A DNA stretch of 39,228 nt from Enhydrobacter aerosaccus (GTDB taxonomy: Bacteria > Pseudomonadota > Alphaproteobacteria > Reyranellales > Reyranellaceae): assembly GCA_903832005.1 (NCBI GenBank), contig CAIKZO010000085.1:1-39228 (forward strand), read 5' to 3'. The notes under the pieces were generated by a model that saw only the letters and a program-made list of their open reading frames with translations, was not told where the DNA came from and ran no database searches. Both the position numbers and the translations under genes were made by a program. Below, one piece after another: positions 33,581 through 39,228 of the stretch (position 1 is its first letter; each line of letters begins with the position of its first letter).

Positions 33581-33595
33581 CATGACATCGTCATG
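33581..33595. promoter_or_regulatory. Palindrome between sixA and ppk1, possible operator
   Basis: CATGAC-ATC-GTCATG is a perfect inverted repeat in the 92-base gap between divergent sixA and ppk1, ending 30 bases before the ppk1 ATG. A dimeric regulator could bind here. It does not match the Pho box pattern. Confidence 0.35.
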
Positions 33596-33625
33596 AAGAG
33601 GCGTTAGGCTCTGTGCATAACTCCC

Positions 33626-35788
33626 ATGGATACCATAAGCGCGTCCGCACCGGCCGAACAGGCTGCAGCCATAACGGCCGATAGTCCACGCCGTTTCATC
33701 AATCGTGAGCTTTCCTGGCTGGCGTTCAACACGCGCGTGCTGGAAGAGGCCACCAATGTGCGCCATCCGCTGTTCGAGCGGGTGCGCTTCCTGTCGATCT
33801 CGGCGGCCAACCTCGACGAATTCTACATGGTCCGTGTGGCGGGCCTCGTCGACATGCTGCCCACTCGTTCGACGATGTTGAGCGACGACGGCATGACGCC
33901 GCCCGAACAGCTCGCCGCCATCCGCGACCGCGCCTCGATCCTGATGGCCGAGCAGCAGCGCGTCTGGACTGGCCTGCAGGGTGACCTGCGTGAAGCCGGT
34001 GTTGCCGTGCTCAAGGCCAACGAACTCACCAAAGCAGAGCGGACCTGGCTCGAGACCTACTTTATCGACCAGGTGTTCCCGATCCTGACGCCGCTCGCCA
34101 TCGATCCGGCGCATCCGTTCCCCTTCATCCCGAACGGCGGCTTCTCGACGATCCTCAAGCTGCAGCGCCAGGACGACAAGCGGCCGCTGATGGCGCTGTT
34201 GCCGCTGCCGCCGCAGGTCGATCGTTTTGTCCGCCTGCCGGGTCCCGCGATCCGCTTCCTGCCGCTCGAGGAGCTGGTCGACATCTTCCTGCCGCGCCTG
34301 TTCCCCGGCTACGAGGTGCACACGCGCGGGTTCTTCCGCGTGATCCGCGACAGCGACGTCGAGATCAACGAAGAGGCCGAGGATCTGGTGCTGCTCTACG
34401 AGAGCGCGCTGAAGCGCCGCCGTCGCGGCGACCTGATCTCCATTTCTGTCGATACCGCGATGCCGCCAGAGCTGCGCGACTTCCTGTTCGACCAGCTCGA
34501 GATCACGAGCCAGACCGTCCACGTGTTCGACCTCGACAGCATGGTCAACATCGGCGACGTGAAGGCCGTCATCGTCGAGGAACGGGCCGACCTGCAGTTC
34601 GCGCCGTACAACGCCCGCTTCCCCGAGCGTATCCGCGACTTCGGCGGTGATTGCTTCGCGGCGATCCGGGCCAAGGACATCGTCGTCCATCATCCGTACG
34701 AGAGCTTCGACGTCGTGGTGCAGTTCCTGCGCCAGGCGGCGCGCGATCCGGCCGTCGTGGCGATCAAGCAGACGCTCTACCGCACGTCGGCCGACTCGCC
34801 GATCGTGAAGGAACTGATCGCGGCGGCCGAGGCCGGCAAGACCGTGTCGGCGCTGATCGAGCTCAAGGCGCGCTTCGACGAGGAGGCCAACATCCGCTGG
34901 GCGCGCGACATGGAGCGCGCCGGCGTGCAGGTGGTCTACGGCTTCATCGACCTCAAGACCCATGCCAAGGTCTCGATGGTGGTGCGCCGCGAGGCCCAGT
35001 CGATCCGCACGTATGTGCATTTCGGCACCGGCAACTATCACCCGATCACCGCGCGCATCTACACCGACCTGTCGTTCTTCACCTGCGATCCGGCGATGGG
35101 CCGGGACGCTGCGCGCCTGTTCAACTTCATGACCGGCTACGCGCGCCCCGAGAAGATGGAGAAGATCGCCTTCGCGCCGGTGACCTTGCGTCCGACGCTC
35201 TACGGGCTGATCGATGCCGAGATCGCCAATGCCCGCGCCGGCAAGCCCGCCGCGATCTGGGCCAAGCTCAACTCGCTGGTCGATCCCGACCTGATCGACC
35301 GGCTCTATGCCGCCTCGATGGCGGGGGTGCAGATCGATCTCGTGATGCGCGGCATCTGCTGCCTGCGTCCCGGCGTGAAAGGCCTCAGCGACAATATCCG
35401 GGTGAAGAGCCTGCTCGGCCGCTTTCTGGAGCATGCGCGTATCGTCTGCTTCGGCAACGGCAAGGCACTGCCGTCGCCCAAGGCCAAGGTGTTCCTGTCG
35501 TCGGCCGACTGGATGCCGCGTAATCTCGATCGACGGGTCGAGCTTCTGTGCCCCGTCGACAATCCGACGGTGCACGAGCAGGTGCTCGACCAGATCATGG
35601 TCGCCAACCTCAAGGATGACGGTCAGAGCTGGGTGATGGGGGCGGACGGTGCTTACAAGCGCTGCACGCCGGCCAAAGAGCCGTTCATCGCACATCACTA
35701 TTTTATGACAAACCCGTCGCTCTCCGGCCGCGGCAGTGCCGTGAAGCTGAGTGGCGCGGTGCCGCGCCTGGTGCTGGGTTCGGACTGA
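33626..35788 (+). CDS. ppk1: Polyphosphate kinase 1
   Basis: The 720-residue enzyme makes long-chain polyphosphate from ATP. The N-terminal domain begins [20 protein letters not shown]; the body has [22 protein letters not shown] and [18 protein letters not shown]; and the two C-terminal phospholipase-D-like domains carry the phosphorylated His446 ([15 protein letters not shown]) and a second His603 ([12 protein letters not shown]). [11 protein letters not shown] and the C-terminal [19 protein letters not shown] are also present. It has full family length and starts at ATG 33626; the region ahead has no strong ribosome site. ppx follows after 49 bases. Confidence 0.97.
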   Translation: MDTISASAPAEQAAAITADSPRRFINRELSWLAFNTRVLEEATNVRHPLFERVRFLSISAANLDEFYMVRVAGLVDMLPTRSTMLSDDGMTPPEQLAAIRDRASILMAEQQRVWTGLQGDLREAGVAVLKANELTKAERTWLETYFIDQVFPILTPLAIDPAHPFPFIPNGGFSTILKLQRQDDKRPLMALLPLPPQVDRFVRLPGPAIRFLPLEELVDIFLPRLFPGYEVHTRGFFRVIRDSDVEINEEAEDLVLLYESALKRRRRGDLISISVDTAMPPELRDFLFDQLEITSQTVHVFDLDSMVNIGDVKAVIVEERADLQFAPYNARFPERIRDFGGDCFAAIRAKDIVVHHPYESFDVVVQFLRQAARDPAVVAIKQTLYRTSADSPIVKELIAAAEAGKTVSALIELKARFDEEANIRWARDMERAGVQVVYGFIDLKTHAKVSMVVRREAQSIRTYVHFGTGNYHPITARIYTDLSFFTCDPAMGRDAARLFNFMTGYARPEKMEKIAFAPVTLRPTLYGLIDAEIANARAGKPAAIWAKLNSLVDPDLIDRLYAASMAGVQIDLVMRGICCLRPGVKGLSDNIRVKSLLGRFLEHARIVCFGNGKALPSPKAKVFLSSADWMPRNLDRRVELLCPVDNPTVHEQVLDQIMVANLKDDGQSWVMGADGAYKRCTPAKEPFIAHHYFMTNPSLSGRGSAVKLSGAVPRLVLGSD

Positions 35789-35837
35789 CGAAAATCGTCG
35801 CTGCAATCCCTACCGCTTTCGGCTAGAGGGAGCGCAC

Positions 35838-37340
35838 ATGGACGGCCAACAGCCCGCTGACGCCCTGCTCGAGAGCCGCCTCGGAAAAGGCCGCGTCGGC
35901 ATCATCGACGTCGGCTCGAATTCGATCCGTCTCGTGGTCTACGAGCGCGCGAGCCGCGCGCCGCTGCCGGTGTTCAACGAAAAGGTTCTGTGCGGCCTGG
36001 CCCGTGGCCTCGACGCTACCGGCCGTCTCAATCCGGCGGGCGTCGACATGGCGCTGGCCAACATCGATCGTTTCGCGACTCTGGCGCACAACATGAAGGT
36101 CACGTCGCTCGACCTGCTGGCGACAGCGGCCGTGCGTGACGCCTCGGACGGTCCGCAGTTCATGCAGGCGCTGGCCAGCCGGCCCGGCATCAAGGCGCAT
36201 ATCGTGAGTGGCCAGGACGAGGCGCGCTTCTCGGGCTACGGCGTGATGTGCGGCATGCCCGAGGCCTCAGGCGTGATGGGCGACCTGGGGGGCGGCAGCC
36301 TCGAGCTGGTGGCGCTCTCCAACGGCGGCATCGGCGCTTCGAGCACCTTGCCGGTAGGGCCGCTGCGGCTCATGTCGTCGGGCAAGGGCGACCCCAAGAA
36401 GACGGTCGTCGAGGCGATCGAAAGCGTCCGCTGGCTGCGCGAGGAGACCGGCAAGACCTTCTACGCCGTGGGTGGCGCCTGGCGCTCGTTCGCGCGCCTG
36501 CACATGGAGCAGGCGGGGTATCCGCTGCACATCATCCATCAGTACGACATTCCCGCCGACGAGGCGCGGGCGGTCGCGCGTTTGATCGCGGTGCAGAGCG
36601 CGAAGTCCCTGGAGAAGATGCCGGGCGTGTCGCGCCGGCGCGTCGATACATTGCCGTTGGCTTGTCTGGCGCTCGACCGGCTGCTCGCCGCGCTCAAGCC
36701 GCGCAATGTGGTGTTCTCGGCCTTCGGCCTGCGCGAGGGCTTCTACTACCAGCGTCTCAGCGAGGAGGAGCGCCGTCGTCATCCGCTGATCGCGTTCGCG
36801 GAAGAACAAGGCGCCGACTGGCGCCGCTTCGACCTGACGCCGGGCGAGATCTTCGACTGGCTGTCGCCGGTCTTCGCGGGCGAGAGCGATGCCGAGCGCA
36901 TCCTGCGTACCGCCGCGTGCCACCTAAGCGACATATCGTGGAACGACCATCCGGACTATCGCGCCGAGCAGGCCTATGTCCGTGTGCTGCATTTGCCGGC
37001 GCCGGGCATGAGCCATCGCGACCGCGCGATCCTGGCGATGACCATGACCTATCGCTACAAGAGCGACCCGAAATCGGCGAACATCGAGACGGCGCTGCGC
37101 CTGTCCGACGGCAAGGGCCGTGCCTTCGCCCGCCGGCTCGGTGCATGCCTCAGGTTGGCCTACAATCTGTCCGGCGGCGCGCCCGGACTGCTGCCGCAGA
37201 TTCAGCTGCGCCGCACCGAACGCGACCTGCGGCTGATCGTGCCGTCCAGCCTTTCGCACAGCCTGGGGGACATCACCGCCCGTCGCCTCGAGAGCGCGGC
37301 CGAAGCCTTCGATCTCAAGTCGCTGATCGTCTCCGGCTAG
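35838..37340 (+). CDS. ppx: Exopolyphosphatase (Ppx/GppA family)
   Basis: The 500-residue enzyme cuts terminal phosphate from polyphosphate or pppGpp. It has the actin-like phosphate loop GIIDVGSNSIRLVVY (Asp24 to Arg31), SGQDEARFSGYGV with the catalytic Glu region, and GDLGGGSLELVALS. The C-terminal helical domain has LSDISWNDHPDYRAEQAYVRVLHL and is of HD-like type but without the full metal motif, as usual in Ppx. ATG 35838 is preceded by GAGGGAG. With ppk1 next to it, synthesis and breakdown of polyphosphate are encoded together. Its stop overlaps that of rnd by three bases in a shared CTAG. Confidence 0.95.
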   Translation: MDGQQPADALLESRLGKGRVGIIDVGSNSIRLVVYERASRAPLPVFNEKVLCGLARGLDATGRLNPAGVDMALANIDRFATLAHNMKVTSLDLLATAAVRDASDGPQFMQALASRPGIKAHIVSGQDEARFSGYGVMCGMPEASGVMGDLGGGSLELVALSNGGIGASSTLPVGPLRLMSSGKGDPKKTVVEAIESVRWLREETGKTFYAVGGAWRSFARLHMEQAGYPLHIIHQYDIPADEARAVARLIAVQSAKSLEKMPGVSRRRVDTLPLACLALDRLLAALKPRNVVFSAFGLREGFYYQRLSEEERRRHPLIAFAEEQGADWRRFDLTPGEIFDWLSPVFAGESDAERILRTAACHLSDISWNDHPDYRAEQAYVRVLHLPAPGMSHRDRAILAMTMTYRYKSDPKSANIETALRLSDGKGRAFARRLGACLRLAYNLSGGAPGLLPQIQLRRTERDLRLIVPSSLSHSLGDITARRLESAAEAFDLKSLIVSG

Positions 37341-38500
37341 ACCGGGGGCGGCACCGGGATCAGCTTCGGCTGGTCGCCTGACAGGGCAAGCGCCAGTCGG
37401 CCGTCGATCAGCGCGAGCGCATCCTCACCGAAGATTTCGCGCCGCCAGCCGGAGAGGGCATGGAGGTCGCGCTTGCCGGCCGCCATCTTGTCGAGCTCGT
37501 CGGCGCTGGCCACGAGGCGTGCGGCCACGCCCGCCTGCTCGGCCTTGAGGCGGAGCAGGGTACGCAGCAGGTCGACCACGGCGCCAGGCGCGCGCAGCTG
37601 CTCGGGCGCCTTGTCGCGCGTCGGCAGATCGGCGTCGGGAATGGCGCGGCCGCGCTCGATGGCTTCCATCAGTTCGCGGCCCTGCCAGCCCTCGGCGAAG
37701 CCGCGACCAAGGCCACGGGTCGCGGCCAGTTCGTCGATCGTCTTGGGGGCGTGGCTGGCGATCTCGAGCAGCTGCTCGTCGCGCAGCAGCCGTTGGCGCG
37801 GAATGTCGATGCGCTGGGCGGTGCGCTCGCGCCAGGCCGCGACCTCCTTGAGGATCGCCATCAGCCGTGGCGAGGCGCCGCGCGGCTTCAGCCGCCGCCA
37901 GGCCTGCTCGGGGTCGGCGCGGTAGGTGCCGGGGTCGTTGAGGACCGCCATTTCCTCTGCGATCCAGGGCAGCCGGCCGCTCTTCTCGAGCTGCTTGCGG
38001 AGCTTTTCGTAGACCACACGCAGGTGGGTGACATCCGACAAGGCGTAAGTGATCTGGCGCTCGCTGAGCGGCCGGCGGCTCCAGTCGGTGAAGCGGCTCG
38101 ACTTGTCGACCTTGGCTTTGGCCAGCTTGGCGGCGAGGGATTCGTAGGAGGCGGCTTCGCCGTGGCCGCAGACCATGGCGGCGACCTGGGTATCGAACAG
38201 CGGCGTCGGCACCGAGTTCATGCGCAGGTAGAAGATTTCGAGGTCCTGGCGCGCGGCGTGGAAGACCTTGAGGACCTTCGGATTGGCCATCAGCTCATCG
38301 AGTGGGGCCAAGTCGATGCCTTCCGCCAGCGCGTCGATCGCTGCGGCATCCTCGGGGCCCGGGCCGGCCACCTGGGCCAGACAGAGCTTGGGCCAGTAGG
38401 TGCGCTCGCGCATGAACTCGGTGTCGACGGTCACATATTCGGCGTCGGCGAGAGGTTTGCAGAACGCCGCCAACTCGTCGGTGGTGGTAATCAGCTTCAT
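37337..38500 (-). CDS. rnd: Ribonuclease D
   Basis: The 387-residue 3'-5' exoribonuclease trims tRNA ends. The DEDDy motifs are clear: VTVDTEFMRERTYWP (Asp26 and Glu28), VFHAARQDLEIFY, and ITYALSDVTHLRVVYEKL with the Tyr/Asp pair. An HRDC domain (RIDIPRQRLLRDEQLLEIA, residues about 210-290) follows, and a second one in the C-terminal part, so the length is normal. ATG 38500 begins MKLITTTDELA. It is divergent from aspS, with 125 bases between. Confidence 0.96.
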   Translation of the reverse strand: MKLITTTDELAAFCKPLADAEYVTVDTEFMRERTYWPKLCLAQVAGPGPEDAAAIDALAEGIDLAPLDELMANPKVLKVFHAARQDLEIFYLRMNSVPTPLFDTQVAAMVCGHGEAASYESLAAKLAKAKVDKSSRFTDWSRRPLSERQITYALSDVTHLRVVYEKLRKQLEKSGRLPWIAEEMAVLNDPGTYRADPEQAWRRLKPRGASPRLMAILKEVAAWRERTAQRIDIPRQRLLRDEQLLEIASHAPKTIDELAATRGLGRGFAEGWQGRELMEAIERGRAIPDADLPTRDKAPEQLRAPGAVVDLLRTLLRLKAEQAGVAARLVASADELDKMAAGKRDLHALSGWRREIFGEDALALIDGRLALALSGDQPKLIPVPPPV

Positions 38501-38592
38501 TGGCCATGCTCTATAAACGCCCCGGGGCGCGGCGGCAAAGGCTGCCGGGGCAAAAGGCCCGATTCCCTTGACTTGAGCGCTTATTCCGTGCC

Positions 38593-38619
38593 TTTTGCCG
38601 GGCCTCAAAACCCGGAAAA
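38593..38619 (+). promoter_or_regulatory. Hairpin in the aspS leader
   Basis: TTTT-G-CCGGG (38593-38602) pairs with CCCGG-AAAA (38611-38619), leaving one bulged G and an eight-base loop. It ends six bases before the aspS ATG, so it would cover the ribosome site. A TTGACT element stands upstream at 38568-38573, without a clear -10 partner. Control of aspS translation by this hairpin is a guess. Confidence 0.3.
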
Positions 38620-38625
38620 TCCGCC

Positions 38626-39228
38626 ATGTCTTCAGTCTACAGAACCCATACGTGCGGCCAATTGCGCCCCGAGCATGTTGGCCAGCAGGCCAAGCTCTCG
38701 GGCTGGGTCCAGCGCAAGCGCGACCACGGCAACCTCCTGTTCATCGACCTGCGCGACCATTACGGCGTCACCCAGGTCGTGATCGACGCCTCGAGCGCCG
38801 TCTTCAAGACTGCCGAATCGGTGCGCAACGAGAGCGTGATCACGGTGACCGGCAAGGTGGTGGCCCGCGAGCCCTCGACGGTGAACGCCAGACTCTCCAC
38901 GGGTGCGGTCGAGCTCGATGCGGCGGAATTCGAGATCCAGTCGATGGCCGATCCGCTGCCGATCCCGGTCTACCAGGAGAACGACACCACGCCGGAGGAG
39001 CTGCGGCTCAAGTACCGCTTCCTCGACCTGCGCAAGGAGAAGCTGCACAAGAACATCGTGCTGCGCAGCCAGGTGATCGCCAGCCTGCGCCGCCGCATGA
39101 TCGACCAGGGCTTCACCGAGTTCCAGACGCCGATCCTGACCGCCGACAGCCCCGAGGGCGCGCGCTCGTACCTGGTGCCGAGCCGTATCCACCCCGGCAA
39201 GTTCTACGCGCTGCCGCAGGCGCCGCAG
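38626..39228 (+). CDS. aspS: Aspartyl-tRNA synthetase, 3' truncated by window end
   Basis: The first 201 codons are present. The N-terminal OB-fold anticodon-binding domain ([41 protein letters not shown]) is followed by class II motif 1 and neighbouring signature ([61 protein letters not shown]). The bacterial enzyme charges tRNA-Asp, and in many alphaproteobacteria also tRNA-Asn. It starts at ATG 38626 after rnd on the opposite strand and runs off the window. Confidence 0.97.
   Translation, partial: MSSVYRTHTCGQLRPEHVGQQAKLSGWVQRKRDHGNLLFIDLRDHYGVTQVVIDASSAVFKTAESVRNESVITVTGKVVAREPSTVNARLSTGAVELDAAEFEIQSMADPLPIPVYQENDTTPEELRLKYRFLDLRKEKLHKNIVLRSQVIASLRRRMIDQGFTEFQTPILTADSPEGARSYLVPSRIHPGKFYALPQAPQ

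Noticed and set aside
33596..33625. Pho box ahead of ppk1
   Set aside because: CTGTGCATAACTCC resembles only one half-site loosely; the second half with correct spacing is missing.
33569..35806. 745-codon minus-strand open frame opposite ppk1
   Set aside because: The composition is that of an antisense shadow, and ppk1 is certain.

Overview
The window is a gene-dense, high-G+C stretch of a proteobacterial chromosome, most likely an alphaproteobacterium of the Rhodospirillales/Reyranella type. That placement is inferred from the housekeeping block on the right (purN-purM-DUF2066-AI-2E permease-hda ... sixA-ppk1-ppx-rnd-aspS), from pepA next to holC, and from a small protein resembling alphaproteobacterial aa3 oxidase subunit IV. 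No rRNA, tRNA, CRISPR array, transposase or prophage gene was seen.

Left part (1-18 kb): a surface-polysaccharide locus. It opens with a truncated ThDP-enzyme beta subunit (pyruvate dehydrogenase E1-beta type), followed by a tight + strand operon: a DegT-fold PLP enzyme with His where aminotransferases have Lys, a heptose-7-phosphate kinase (hddA), a short-chain epimerase/reductase and an aldo/keto reductase. A minus-strand pair follows: a GT-like protein and a large two-domain GT2-GT41 glycosyltransferase. Next come the ABC-2 polysaccharide exporter (wzm/wzt), a B12-type radical SAM enzyme, a fused heptose guanylyltransferase-phosphatase (HddC-GmhB), a TPR protein, a second GT-like protein and a nucleotide-sugar dehydrogenase. 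HddA plus HddC-GmhB point to GDP-D-glycero-alpha-D-manno-heptose. The ThDP enzyme and the His-type PLP enzyme suggest that this or another NDP-sugar is deoxygenated and perhaps branched. The exporter genes are clearly less G+C-rich than their neighbours.

Middle part (18-27 kb): pepA and holC, an FkbM methyltransferase and a cyclase-family hydrolase, an MFS transporter, a small membrane protein, an ABC-F ATPase and ndk. The two gaps between convergent genes here carry two families of palindromic repeats: A, a 16-bp core CTAGCGGAAATGGCGG, and B, arms of 26-27 bp around a conserved centre. One more family A copy is read in frame inside the 3' end of purN.

Right part (27-39 kb): purine synthesis (purM-purN, overlapping), the divergent operon DUF2066-AI-2E permease-hda-DUF2147-SDR, then sixA, the polyphosphate pair ppk1 and ppx, rnd and the start of aspS. 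Genes are packed so tightly that two convergent pairs share stop-codon bases (12660-12663 and 37337-37340).
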